Assembly: GCA_963770635.1 (NCBI GenBank)
Contig: CAVYQI010000006.1
Span: 186,001 to 250,000, forward strand
Direction of reading: 5' to 3'
Source of the DNA: DASZIT01 sp963770635
GTDB taxonomy: Bacteria; Actinomycetota; Acidimicrobiia; Acidimicrobiales; RAAP-2
Length of the DNA stretch: 64,000 bases
Shown here: positions 32,000-40,997 of the stretch, piece by piece
Layout of the letters: each line of letters begins with the position of its first letter
Position numbering within the stretch: position 1 is the stretch's first letter
Made by a program: the position numbers and the translations under genes
The notes under the pieces: model-generated
What the model saw: only the letters and a program-made list of their open reading frames with translations
Database searches by the model: none
What the model was told of the DNA's origin: nothing

Positions 32000-33004
32000 A
32001 TGACGGGCTGGGGGCGGCGGATCTGCACGATGGTGGTGGCCAGCCTGGTGGCGCTGGCCTGGCCCGGTGTGGCCGCCGCCACAGCACCCGGGTCGAAGGC
32101 CGCCCCTCCCAACTCCGCCACTGCCCAATCACCGTTCCCGGTCCAGTACAGCGTGGTCGCCGCCGGGCCTGAGGTGTTCAGCGATCCCACCGGAGCTCCG
32201 GCCGGCGCCAACAACTGGTCGTGCAAGCCCTCCGCCGTCCATCCCGATCCGGTCGTGCTGGTCCACGGGCTGGGGGCGACGATGGCCGAGAACTGGGCCA
32301 CCTTCTCACCGCTCCTCGCCGACAACGGGTATTGCGTGTACGCGCTCACCTACGGCCTCGACCCGGGCGAGGTGTACATCGGCGGCTTGCAGGCGATGGA
32401 GACCAGCAGCCAGCAGTTGGCGACCTTCGTCGACCGGGTGCTGAAGAGTACCGGGGCCGCCAAGATCGACCTGGTCGGTCACTCGGAGGGCACGGTCATG
32501 CCCCAGTACTACCTCAAGTTCCTCGGTGGGGCGGCGAAGGTCAATCGCTACGTTGCCATCGCCCCGCTCTACCAGGGCACCACCCTCGACGGCGTCGGTG
32601 CCCTCATCGCCGCGCTCGAGGCGGTGTCTCCCAGTGGCGCGGCTCCATTCGAGACTGCGGTGGCCGGTGTCTGCGGATCGTGCCAGGAATTCCTGAGCGG
32701 CTCGCCCTTCCTCCAGCACCTCTACGCCAACGGCCAGTACGCCGTCCCCGGAATTACGTACACGACGATCATGACTCGCTACGACGAACTCGTCACCCCT
32801 TACACATCGGGTGAGTTGCACGCCCCCAACGCCACCAACATCGTGGTGCAGGATCAATGCCCGCTCGATTTCTCCGAGCACGCCACCTTGGCCTTCGACC
32901 CGGTGGTGGCCCAGGACGTGCTCAATGCCCTCGACCCCGGCCAGCGGCAACCGGTCCCCTGCACGCTGGTGCTGCCGGCGATCGGCGCGCCATCGTTCCC
33001 CTGA
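32000..33004 (+). CDS. Secreted lipase/esterase (class 2 lipase type)
   Basis: A 334-residue protein with a signal peptide (MTGWGRRICTMVVASLVALA, cleavage near AAA-TA) and an alpha/beta-hydrolase domain. Oxyanion region VVLVHGLGATMAENW, nucleophile Ser in DLVGHSEGTVMPQYY, and later DPVVAQDVLNALDP. Four Cys in the mature part suggest disulfides. ATG 32000 follows GGAAGGGATG. It probably hydrolyses triglycerides or other lipid esters outside the cell, supplying acyl chains to the neighbouring catabolic genes. Confidence 0.85.
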   Translation: MTGWGRRICTMVVASLVALAWPGVAAATAPGSKAAPPNSATAQSPFPVQYSVVAAGPEVFSDPTGAPAGANNWSCKPSAVHPDPVVLVHGLGATMAENWATFSPLLADNGYCVYALTYGLDPGEVYIGGLQAMETSSQQLATFVDRVLKSTGAAKIDLVGHSEGTVMPQYYLKFLGGAAKVNRYVAIAPLYQGTTLDGVGALIAALEAVSPSGAAPFETAVAGVCGSCQEFLSGSPFLQHLYANGQYAVPGITYTTIMTRYDELVTPYTSGELHAPNATNIVVQDQCPLDFSEHATLAFDPVVAQDVLNALDPGQRQPVPCTLVLPAIGAPSFP

Positions 33005-33033
33005 GCGCCGGCTGATCCGGCGCCGGTTCGCAA

Positions 33034-33050
33034 TCTGACGCACCGTCAGA
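33034..33050. promoter_or_regulatory. TetR-type operator, copy 2
   Basis: TCTGACGCACCGTCAGA, a perfect palindrome of 7-bp arms around CAC, 20 bases upstream of the amidohydrolase ATG 33070. The most symmetric of the five copies. Confidence 0.75.
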
Positions 33051-33069
33051 ACGGGGATACACTCGGCCC

Positions 33070-34269
33070 ATGGCCGACCTGCCCATGATCATTTCCGTCG
33101 ACGACCACGTCGTCGAGCCCGCCAACGTGTGGATGGACCGCCTCCCCAAGAAGTACCACGACGTCGGCCCGCGGGTGGAACGCGCTCCGATGGGGGAGAT
33201 CACCTTCATCGGCGGGAAGCTCACCGTGAAGCCGGGCTCGAAAGGCCTGCCCACCGACTGGTGGTACTACGAGGACCTCAAACGGCCCCTCCTGCGGGTC
33301 GACTCCGCCGTCGGGGTCCCCCGCGAAGAGGTCACCATGCGGGGCGTCACCTACGAGGACATGCGGCCCGGCTCCTATCTGGTGCCCCCCCGCCTGGAGG
33401 ACATGGACGTCAACCATCTCGAGGCGTCCATCTGCTTCCCCACGTTTCCGCGGTTCTGCGGCCAGACCTTCACCGAGGCCAAGGACAAGGAGCTCGCCCT
33501 GCTGTGCGTCAAGGCCTACAACGACTGGATGGTCGACGAGTGGTGCGGGCCCGAAGCCAAGGGTCGCCTCATTCCGCTCACCCTGATTCCCCTCTGGGAC
33601 GCCGAGCTGGCCGCCGACGAGGTGCGCCGAAACGCCGATCGTGGGGTGCGGGCCGTCTGCTTCAGCGAGATCCCTCCGTTCCTCGGCCTGCCCTCCGTCC
33701 ACGATCCCGATCACTACTGGGATCCGTTCTTCCGGGCCTGTGCGGAGACCGGCACCATCGTCAACATGCACATCGGCTCATCGTCGAAGATGCCCTCGAC
33801 CTCGGCGGACGCCCCGCCGGCGGTGGGCTCCACCCTGACCCACTCGAACGCCACCTACTCGATGGTCGACTTCATGTTCTCCGGAGTGCTGGTCCGGTTC
33901 CCGGACCTGAAACTGGCCTACGCCGAGGGCCAGATCGGCTGGATCCCCTACATCCTGGAGCGGGCCGACAACGTCTGGGAGGAGAACCGGGGCTGGGGCG
34001 GGGTGGCCGACATCGTGCCCGAGCCGCCGTCCACCTACTTCCACCGCCAGATCTACGGCTGCTTCTTCGACGACGCCTTCGGGCTGAAGAACGTCGAATC
34101 GATCGGTGTCGACAACATCACTTACGAGTCGGACTATCCCCACTCGGACTCGACCTGGCCGAACACCCGCCAGATCGCCGAGAAGCAGATGAAGGACCTC
34201 ACCGACGAGCAGCGCTACAAGATCGTCCGGGGCAACGCCATCAAGCTGTACGGCCTCGATTTCAAGTAA
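33070..34269 (+). CDS. Amidohydrolase-2 family metal-dependent hydrolase
   Basis: A 399-residue TIM-barrel protein of the ACMSD/amidohydrolase-2 family. N-terminal metal region ISVDDHVVEPANVW (DDH instead of HxH), middle TGTIVNMHIGSSSKM with a metal His, and the C-terminal YESDYPHSDSTWP with the metal Asp. It may hydrolyse or decarboxylate a carboxylated or lactone substrate; the exact reaction is unknown. The operator 20 bases upstream and the following FadE pair (7 bases) suggest an operon with acyl-CoA dehydrogenases. Confidence 0.88.
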   Translation: MADLPMIISVDDHVVEPANVWMDRLPKKYHDVGPRVERAPMGEITFIGGKLTVKPGSKGLPTDWWYYEDLKRPLLRVDSAVGVPREEVTMRGVTYEDMRPGSYLVPPRLEDMDVNHLEASICFPTFPRFCGQTFTEAKDKELALLCVKAYNDWMVDEWCGPEAKGRLIPLTLIPLWDAELAADEVRRNADRGVRAVCFSEIPPFLGLPSVHDPDHYWDPFFRACAETGTIVNMHIGSSSKMPSTSADAPPAVGSTLTHSNATYSMVDFMFSGVLVRFPDLKLAYAEGQIGWIPYILERADNVWEENRGWGGVADIVPEPPSTYFHRQIYGCFFDDAFGLKNVESIGVDNITYESDYPHSDSTWPNTRQIAEKQMKDLTDEQRYKIVRGNAIKLYGLDFK

Positions 34270-34275
34270 CCCACG

Positions 34276-35478
34276 GTGGACCTTCGCTACACCGAGGCCG
34301 AGCAGAAGTTCCGCGCCGGCCTGCGGGATTGGCTCGCCGGCGTCCTGCCCGGGCTGCCGCCCAAACCGTCGGCCAACGACTGGTCCGGCCGTCGGGCCTA
34401 CGACACCCACTGGCAGCGCCTGCTCTTCGACGCCGGCTATGCCGGGGTGGATTGGCCGGTCGAAGGCGGGGGCCGGGGGTCGTCGCCGGTCGAGCAGCTG
34501 ATCTTCAAGGAAGAGCTCGAGCGGGCCCATGCCCCCTACGTCGGGGTGAACTTCGTCGGGCTCCTCCACGCCGGGCCGACGGTGATCGCCGAGGGCACCC
34601 CCGAGCAGCGCCAGCGGTACCTGCCCCCCATCCTCAAAGGCGACGAAGTCTGGTGCCAGGGGTTCTCCGAGCCCGACGCCGGCAGCGACCTCGCCTCCAT
34701 GCGGACCCGGGCAGTCCGGGACGGCGACGAGTACGTGGTCACCGGCTCGAAGATCTGGACCTCGTTCGCCAAGGTCGCCGACTACTGCGAGCTGCTGGTC
34801 CGTACCGGCTCGGACGACAGCCGGCACCGGGGCATCAGCTGGCTGATCCTGCCCATGGACTCCCCCGGTGTCGAGATCCGGCCTCTCACCACCATCGCCG
34901 GCTCGGCCGAGTTCGCCGAGCTGTTCCTCGATCAGGTGCGGATCCCGGTCTCCAACCGGGTGGGTGACGAGAACGACGGCTGGCGGGTGACCATGGTGAC
35001 CCTCAGCTTCGAACGCGGAACCGCCTTCGTGGGCGACCTGCTCGAAGCCGTCGAACTGCTGTCCGAGACGGTGGCGGTGGCCCGACGCACCGGGGCGTGG
35101 TCGGATCCCGGCGTCCGCCGCCAGGCCGGCCACCTCCGCGCCGAGCTGGACGCCCTGTGGGCGCTGACCAAGCGCAACGTGTCCCAGGCGGCCCGGACCG
35201 GCGTCCCCGGCATCGGCGGGACCGTGTTCAAGCTGGCCTACACCGAGACCCGCCAGAAGTTGGGTGAGTTCTCGCTGTCGCTCCTCGGGCGGGCCGGACT
35301 GGCCGCCTACGACTCCGACGGGCTCGACGGGTTGGGAACGCTGCCGGCCGAGGAGATGGTGGAGGACTGGCTGCGGGGGATATCGCTGACCATCGCCGCC
35401 GGGACGTCACAGATACAACGGAACATCGTCGGCGAGCGGATTCTCGGCCTGCCCAAGGAGCCCGTCGGTGGACTTTGA
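34276..35478 (+). CDS. Acyl-CoA dehydrogenase, FadE alpha-type
   Basis: A 400-residue acyl-CoA dehydrogenase starting at GTG 34276. FAD/acyl motifs WCQGFSEPDAGSDLASM and VVTGSKIWTSFAK, and the C-terminal AAGTSQIQRNIVGERILGLP, are clear. As in the 24056 gene, the YEGT Glu is replaced (AAGT). It overlaps the next FadE by 11 bases, so it should form an alpha2beta2 complex of the type used on steroid side chains or ring remnants. Confidence 0.9.
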   Translation: MDLRYTEAEQKFRAGLRDWLAGVLPGLPPKPSANDWSGRRAYDTHWQRLLFDAGYAGVDWPVEGGGRGSSPVEQLIFKEELERAHAPYVGVNFVGLLHAGPTVIAEGTPEQRQRYLPPILKGDEVWCQGFSEPDAGSDLASMRTRAVRDGDEYVVTGSKIWTSFAKVADYCELLVRTGSDDSRHRGISWLILPMDSPGVEIRPLTTIAGSAEFAELFLDQVRIPVSNRVGDENDGWRVTMVTLSFERGTAFVGDLLEAVELLSETVAVARRTGAWSDPGVRRQAGHLRAELDALWALTKRNVSQAARTGVPGIGGTVFKLAYTETRQKLGEFSLSLLGRAGLAAYDSDGLDGLGTLPAEEMVEDWLRGISLTIAAGTSQIQRNIVGERILGLPKEPVGGL

Positions 35479-36508
35479 GCTGACCGAGTTCCAGACCGAC
35501 CTGGCCGCCGGGGTCCGCCGTCTGTGCCAAGGGCGCTTCGCCCTCGAGGGGTTGCGCCGGTTCGAAGGATCCGAGCAGGTGGTCGACCGGGAGGGATGGC
35601 AGGAGCTGGGAGAGGCCGGGGTGTTCAACCTCGGCCTGGCCGAGGGGGCCGGCGGGCTCGGGCTCGGGCTGGCCGACGCCGCCTTGGTGTTCGAGGAGCT
35701 GGGCCGGGCCCTGGTGCCCGGACCGCTGGTCGCTTCCCATCTGGCCGCCGGTCTGATCCCGGGCGCCGCCGACGGCTCGGTGGTGGTGGGGGTGGTCGAG
35801 CGGGTCCAATCCGTCGCCGGATTGGAGGCGGCGGAGTCGACCAGTGACCCGGTGATCCCGCTGGTGGTCGAACAGCTGGCTGATCTGGACGTGCTGCTGG
35901 CGGTGTCCGACGATGGGGTGGGCTCGGTGGAACCGGCCTCCCTGGAGGCCGCCCGGATGGAGCGGCCGATGGACCCCCTCACCCCGTTGTGGTCCGTGCG
36001 CTCACTGCCGGCGGGCACCACCGTGGGCGGCCCCGACCTGTCGGCCCGATGGCGGAGGGACGGTGCGGTGCTCACCGCGGCGCTGCAGATCGGCTCGGCG
36101 GCGTGGTCCACCGAACTGGCCGTCGAGTACGCCAAGCAGCGGAAGCAGTTCGGGCGGCCGATCGGGGGATTCCAGGCCATCAAGCACCTGTGTGCCGACA
36201 TGGTGGTGCGGACCGAGGTGGCTCGGGCCGCGGTCCAGGCCGCGGCCGTGACCGTCGATCAGCCCGACGTCGGAGATGCGCGGGCGGCGGCGGCCGGGGC
36301 CAAGTTGCTGGCCGATGAAGCCGCCCTGGCCAACGGGCGATCCTGCATCCAGGTCCACGGCGGGATGGGGTTCACCTGGGAGGTTCCCGCCCACCTCGCC
36401 TACAAGCGGGCCCGGGTCCTGGCCACCCAGTTCGGCACCGGCGACGAGTGGGCCGAGGCACTGGCCGATTCCATGGCGGGGGCGGCGGCCCATACTCCGA
36501 CGGGCTGA
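35468..36508 (+). CDS. Acyl-CoA dehydrogenase, FadE beta-type partner
   Basis: A 346-residue partner from GTG 35468. The N-terminal helical domain (DFELTEFQTDLAAGVRRLCQ) and C-terminal domain (KQRKQFGRPIGGFQAIKHLC, CIQVHGGMGFTWEVPAH) are kept, while the central FAD-binding part is shortened. This is the usual beta-subunit form. Last gene of the operon that starts at the 33070 amidohydrolase. Confidence 0.88.
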   Translation: MDFELTEFQTDLAAGVRRLCQGRFALEGLRRFEGSEQVVDREGWQELGEAGVFNLGLAEGAGGLGLGLADAALVFEELGRALVPGPLVASHLAAGLIPGAADGSVVVGVVERVQSVAGLEAAESTSDPVIPLVVEQLADLDVLLAVSDDGVGSVEPASLEAARMERPMDPLTPLWSVRSLPAGTTVGGPDLSARWRRDGAVLTAALQIGSAAWSTELAVEYAKQRKQFGRPIGGFQAIKHLCADMVVRTEVARAAVQAAAVTVDQPDVGDARAAAAGAKLLADEAALANGRSCIQVHGGMGFTWEVPAHLAYKRARVLATQFGTGDEWAEALADSMAGAAAHTPTG

Positions 36509-36596
36509 GTCGCGCCCCTCACAGTCAGCGGCGCGCTCTGGACGCCCCGAGCCCTGAGCCATACTGTCCACCTCGCACGCAACGGGAAGGGACCCG

Positions 36597-38483
36597 ATGG
36601 GTTCGGGGAAGCACTCCAACAAATCTGGGTCCAATTGGGCGCGCCGGGTCCCGGCGACGGCCGTCGTCCTCCTCGGGTTGGTCGCGGTGGCGGTGACCGT
36701 CCACGCCGGAGTGGCCGCCGGTCGGTCGACTCCGGGCCCGACCGGAACGTCGGCAACGCCCGGGACCGTGGTTCCCTACCAGTACATCACCAAGGCGTAC
36801 ACCGAACTGCTGGGAAGGGCGCCGACCCCCACCGAATGGTCTTCGGCGGTGGCGTCATTCCAGCGTCAGGGATGCACCACCACCGCGCTCATCCAACTCG
36901 GGGACACCGTCGTCGCCTCCGCCGAGTACCAACACGACTACCCCGATGGTGACGCCGGTTCGAGGGCGCTGACCCTGTACCGTTTCGTCCTCAATCGGGA
37001 TCCGAACGCCCCCGAGTACGTCAGCATGCGAGACCTCCTGACGGGCAGCGCGACCACCCCGCCACTCAATTCCGAAGACGCCGCCAACTACCTCTACCAG
37101 AGCTCGGAGTTCACCACCCTCACCCGTCCGGCCATCTGCAGCCCCACCAATCCGAGCTACTACTTCGGGAAGCCCGGTGACCTGACCGGGTTCCCCGCCA
37201 TTCCCACCCCGGCCGCGGGTGCCCCCGGGGCCGACCAGCCCGAGGCACCCTTGCAGCTGAAGCTCGATCTCCTCGCGCTGTCCGGCGGAGGGGTGGTGTC
37301 GCTACCGGTTCGTGAGGTAGTGGCGCTGACCACCACCCTCACCATCCCCGGCAACGTGACCCTCACCACCGTCGGCAATCCCGATCCCACCCGGTACGCA
37401 GACATGGCTCGGCTGGTGCGGGCTCCCGGATTTGCCGCTCAAGCCGGAAACCACAGCCCCGACCTCGTCCACCTCGACCCCGGGGCGAAGCTCGAGCATC
37501 TCTGGGTCGACGGCCAGCGCGACGGACCGGATCCCAACTCGACGGCCGTCTTCAACGTCCGGATGTTGGGGGGCGTCGGCACCACCGTGGAGTCCGATCG
37601 CATCGGCAATGTGTTCGGTGCCAGCAACCTGGAGGCGGACGTCCAGCCGCCCACTGCCGCCGATCCGACCGGATGCTCGGGAAACGTGGTGGCCGACAAC
37701 CTGGTGGAGGGTTACGCGACTGCCCACGGTGGAACGGTGCCCGGGGAGACGGCCGCCGATCATCCCGAGGCGGACGGTTTCGGCATCTACTGCGAATCGA
37801 CCGACGTGCGGGGGAATACGCTCATCGACATCTCGGATGCCGCCATCGTGCTGTTCGACGGGACGCCGACCACTGCCTCCGCTCCGGCCCAGCTGTCGGT
37901 GGTGGCCGACAACACCATCATCTCGGCCGGCAACTCCCTCTACTGGGGAATCGTCACCGACCCCTTCTGGTCGTTGCACGTCGGGCCGGTCCCCGGTGGT
38001 GATCCGCCCGGGACCATCACCCGCGCCTTCGCCGTCGGCTCGACTCGTTCGGCGATGATTACCGACAACCGTCTGTGGTCGGGCACCCGGACCCACTTCG
38101 ACGTCATCCTGTCGTCGGGGACCCATGAGCTGTTCGGATCGACCGTCCATCAGAACTGCCTGCTACCCAACTCCGGCGGGCAAGCGACCTGTGGCGGCGG
38201 AAGGAACGCCGCCGGGGCCGAATGGGTCGGGAACTCGAGCGCCGGGCTCCCCGCCTGGGCCCAGATGGGCATCTACGTGGGCGGGACCCAGGGCACCGTC
38301 GTCCAGGGAAACCGATTCCCGAATCTGGGCCACGTGACCGGAGGTGGCTGCCCGAAGGCCACGGTCCTGGTCGCCTCCGGGAACGGCACCACCACCGACT
38401 TCGCCCCCGGACTCCAGATCGACCTCCCTTTCACCCGAGACGTCGCGCTGCACAGCGATCTCTGCATCACTCCTTCGTTCTGA
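36597..38483 (+). CDS. Secreted parallel beta-helix protein with DUF4214-like domain
   Basis: A 628-residue exported protein. A signal or anchor helix lies at about 19-42 (VPATAVVLLGLVAVAVTVHA). Residues 60-190 resemble DUF4214 (AYTELLGRAPTPTEWSSAVA, repeated once as LYRFVLNRDPNAPEY). The rest, about 225-620, has the short-strand turns and NVVADNLVEG, RGNTLIDISD and VVQGNRFPN patterns of a pectate-lyase-like parallel beta-helix. A carbohydrate-active or surface-binding role is likely; no catalytic motif is evident. It is preceded by an 88-base gap and seems to be a single-gene unit. Confidence 0.7.
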   Translation: MGSGKHSNKSGSNWARRVPATAVVLLGLVAVAVTVHAGVAAGRSTPGPTGTSATPGTVVPYQYITKAYTELLGRAPTPTEWSSAVASFQRQGCTTTALIQLGDTVVASAEYQHDYPDGDAGSRALTLYRFVLNRDPNAPEYVSMRDLLTGSATTPPLNSEDAANYLYQSSEFTTLTRPAICSPTNPSYYFGKPGDLTGFPAIPTPAAGAPGADQPEAPLQLKLDLLALSGGGVVSLPVREVVALTTTLTIPGNVTLTTVGNPDPTRYADMARLVRAPGFAAQAGNHSPDLVHLDPGAKLEHLWVDGQRDGPDPNSTAVFNVRMLGGVGTTVESDRIGNVFGASNLEADVQPPTAADPTGCSGNVVADNLVEGYATAHGGTVPGETAADHPEADGFGIYCESTDVRGNTLIDISDAAIVLFDGTPTTASAPAQLSVVADNTIISAGNSLYWGIVTDPFWSLHVGPVPGGDPPGTITRAFAVGSTRSAMITDNRLWSGTRTHFDVILSSGTHELFGSTVHQNCLLPNSGGQATCGGGRNAAGAEWVGNSSAGLPAWAQMGIYVGGTQGTVVQGNRFPNLGHVTGGGCPKATVLVASGNGTTTDFAPGLQIDLPFTRDVALHSDLCITPSF

Positions 38484-38511
38484 GGCGATCGGGCAGGGCT
38501 ATCCTGCGCTC

Positions 38512-39519
38512 GTGACCGCCGACCCGCCCCCTCCCCCGTCCCCAACGTCGCCCATTGCTCTCCCCGATGACGTGGTGACCGTCCTTCCCGCCGACCGCAC
38601 CGTCTTCGGCATGCAGCTCCCCATCCAGTCGCAGTCGAGCATCTACGTCCAGCCATGGGAGCCTTCCGCCGGGCCCGACGAGCTGGCCCGGGTGGCGCTG
38701 GCCTGTGAGTCGGCCGGCTTCTTCTACGTCGGCGTCTGCGATCACACCTTCATCCCCGAGCGGTTGGCCGGGGCCATGAGCACCACCTGGTACGACACCG
38801 TGGCCACCCTCGGCTGGCTGGCCGGCGTCACCACCAGCATCCGGCTGCTGTCCCACATCTATGTGATCGCCCTTCGCCATCCGCTCCGGTCGGCCAAGGA
38901 GTTCGCCACCCTCGACGTGCTGTCGGGCGGCCGGGTCATCTGCGGGGTCGGAGCCGGTCACGTCGTCGAGGAGTTCGAGCAGATGGGTCCCGAGTTCGAC
39001 CATCGCGGCGCGGCCACCGACGAGGCCATCGCCGGGTTGGCTCTCGGACTGGTCCACGAGTATCCGGTGCTCGAGGGTCGGCGCTGGACGGCCTCGGGTC
39101 TCGGGTTGCGGCCGCGTCCGATCCAGTCGCCTCGCCCGCCGATCTGGGCCGGCGGATCGTCTCCCGCCGCCCTCCGCCGCACCGCCCGGTTTGCCGATGG
39201 CTGGCTGCCCCAATCCCTCGGTCCGGATGCCGGGATGTTGGCCGAACTCCAGCGGATGCGCCAGGAGTACCGGGGCGGGGCACCCCTGGACATCGGCGGG
39301 ATCGCCGACTTCCTCTACGTCGGGAGCCCTCCGGCAGATGTGGAGCTGCCGAAGGGAACCGTGTCCGGGCCGCCGGAGAAGATCGCCGACTACCTCCGGA
39401 CCTTCGCCGATGCCGGCGTGGGCCAGGTTCAGGTCCGCTTCCCGTCCCGCTCGGTGGACGAACTCTGCGACCAGATCGCCGCCTTCGGCGCCGACGTCAC
39501 CCCGTTGGTGGACGGCTGA
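38512..39519 (+). CDS. LLM-class (F420-dependent type) oxidoreductase
   Basis: A 335-residue luciferase-like TIM barrel from GTG 38512. It shows VCDHTFIPERLAGAMSTTWY, TTSIRLLSHIYVIALRHPLR, SGGRVICGVGAGHVVEEFEQ and PPIWAGGSSPAALRRTARFA, the usual coenzyme-binding landmarks of F420-dependent members. The substrate is unknown. The gene is 28 bases after the beta-helix protein and convergent with the hydratase gene. Confidence 0.88.
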   Translation: MTADPPPPPSPTSPIALPDDVVTVLPADRTVFGMQLPIQSQSSIYVQPWEPSAGPDELARVALACESAGFFYVGVCDHTFIPERLAGAMSTTWYDTVATLGWLAGVTTSIRLLSHIYVIALRHPLRSAKEFATLDVLSGGRVICGVGAGHVVEEFEQMGPEFDHRGAATDEAIAGLALGLVHEYPVLEGRRWTASGLGLRPRPIQSPRPPIWAGGSSPAALRRTARFADGWLPQSLGPDAGMLAELQRMRQEYRGGAPLDIGGIADFLYVGSPPADVELPKGTVSGPPEKIADYLRTFADAGVGQVQVRFPSRSVDELCDQIAAFGADVTPLVDG

Positions 39520-39549
39520 TCGCCGGCCGACGGGTTGCTGCCGGCGACG

Positions 39550-40401
39550 TCAGCGGTAGGTGGCCTGTCCGGCGTCGATGACCACCCCGGCCGGGGTGGA
39601 GGTGCGGAAGTAGGCATTGCCGTCACCCAGCTCCCAGATGCTCACCGTCAGCTCGTCGCCGGGCATGACCGGCTTGGAGAAACGGGCGGCCATGGAAACG
39701 AACCGGTCGGGGTCGGAGCCGCACAGCGAGTGGAGCAACGCCCGTCCGGTGAACCCGAACGAGCACAGCCCGTGAAGGATGGGCCGGTCGAACCCGGCCA
39801 TGGCCGCGAATTTCGGGTCGGAGTGGAGCGGGTTGCGGTCGCCGGAGAGCCGGTAGAGCAACGCCTGGTCGATCCGGGTCGGGTACACGACCACGTGATC
39901 GGGCTCGCGCTCAGGAGCCGCGGCGCTGCCGGACGGGCCCCGCTCGCCACCCCAGCCGCCCTCGCCGCGGATGAACGCCGACGATGAGGTGGTCCACAGG
40001 TCCTCGTTGGTCGCCGCGTCGGTGGCGACGGTCTCGGTGACGACCACCGCCCCCGAGCCTTTGTCGTAGATGCCGGTGATGGTGGTCACCGAGTTGGCCG
40101 CACCCTCGACGGGGAGCGATTGGTGCAGCCGAACCGACTGCTCGCCATGCACCAGCATCGCCGGGTTGAACTCGCCGATGGCGCGGTAGGCACTGCCTCC
40201 CCGGGCCATGACGACCGGAAAGGTCGGCAGCACCCGTTGGTCGATGCCGGACGAGTTCTCGGTGGTGAACTCGAGCTCGAAACCGGTCGGATCCAGCTCA
40301 CCCGCACCGACACCGAGGGCGTAGAGGAGCGCATCCTTCGAACCCCAGGAGACCCGTTCCGGGTCAGAGGTGGCCCCCACAGCTTCCGCATTGATTGGCA
40401 T
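39550..40401 (-). CDS. MaoC-type (R)-specific enoyl-CoA hydratase, ChsH3-like
   Basis: A 283-residue double hot-dog protein like peroxisomal hydratase 2. The hydratase-2 motif is present: GDRNPLHSDPKFAAMAGFDR, then PILHGLCSFGFTGRALLH. The N-terminal half (WGSKDALLYALGVGAGELDP) is the degenerate hot-dog that typifies the mycobacterial steroid hydratase ChsH3 (HsdB-like). ATG 40401 is preferred (MPINAEAVGATS). It should hydrate a 2-enoyl-CoA, plausibly steroid-side-chain derived. It lies downstream of the Thr-rich and MscS genes on the same strand. Confidence 0.9.
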   Translation of the reverse strand: MPINAEAVGATSDPERVSWGSKDALLYALGVGAGELDPTGFELEFTTENSSGIDQRVLPTFPVVMARGGSAYRAIGEFNPAMLVHGEQSVRLHQSLPVEGAANSVTTITGIYDKGSGAVVVTETVATDAATNEDLWTTSSSAFIRGEGGWGGERGPSGSAAAPEREPDHVVVYPTRIDQALLYRLSGDRNPLHSDPKFAAMAGFDRPILHGLCSFGFTGRALLHSLCGSDPDRFVSMAARFSKPVMPGDELTVSIWELGDGNAYFRTSTPAGVVIDAGQATYR

Positions 40402-40472
40402 ACGGCGATAGTACGGCGCGGTCCGAACCTGGGTCGATTCCACCGGCGGTGATCCGACCGGGGTCGGCCGCC

Positions 40473-40997
40473 TCAGGGAACGGTGGTCGAAGTGGTGGTG
40501 GTCGTGGTGGTGCTCGCCCCTTGGACGCCCGGCGAGGTCGTGGTGGTGGTCGCTCCGCCCACGCCGGTGGTCGAGGTGGTGGCTCCGCCCACCCGGGTGG
40601 TCGAGGTGGTGGTGGTCGACGCCTTGGCCCCCGGGGCGACGGTCGAGGTGGTGGTCGAGGCGGCCGGCGGCTGGGTGGTGGTCGTGGTGCTAGGCGGCGC
40701 GGTCGTGGTGGTGGTGACCGCCGGGATGAAGGCGGGGATGTAACCGTTCGGGGCGGAAGCGGCCTTCGGCTGCGACGGATACTGGATGTGGAGGAGTTCG
40801 AATCCCACGAACAGCACCACCATCAGGGCGGTGGATCGACGAATCCGAAATCGGCGGTTCACCGGGCGCCCCATCCAACCGGGATGGCCCACCCCCTTGG
40901 TCACCCGGAGGGGCGCGGCCAGCTTGGAGGTCTTGGGTAGCTCGGTCGTCTCGTCGGTCGGGTCTGGATCGTCGCGGCTGCCCGAATCGTCGGTCAC
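40473..40997 (-). CDS. Membrane protein with threonine-rich low-complexity tail
   Basis: A 174-residue protein: a polar N-terminus, one membrane helix near residues 56-72 (ALMVVLFVGFELLHIQYP) and an exported tail of about 80 residues made of TTTT, TTTTT and STT(T) runs separated by VGGAT, PPAAS and PGVQGAS. The tail is encoded by near-repeats of GGTGGTC/ACCACC and looks like a disordered, possibly glycosylated stalk. The start overlaps the MscS stop by four bases. Cell-envelope linker is a guess. Confidence 0.65.
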   Translation of the reverse strand: MTDDSGSRDDPDPTDETTELPKTSKLAAPLRVTKGVGHPGWMGRPVNRRFRIRRSTALMVVLFVGFELLHIQYPSQPKAASAPNGYIPAFIPAVTTTTTAPPSTTTTTQPPAASTTTSTVAPGAKASTTTTSTTRVGGATTSTTGVGGATTTTTSPGVQGASTTTTTTTSTTVP

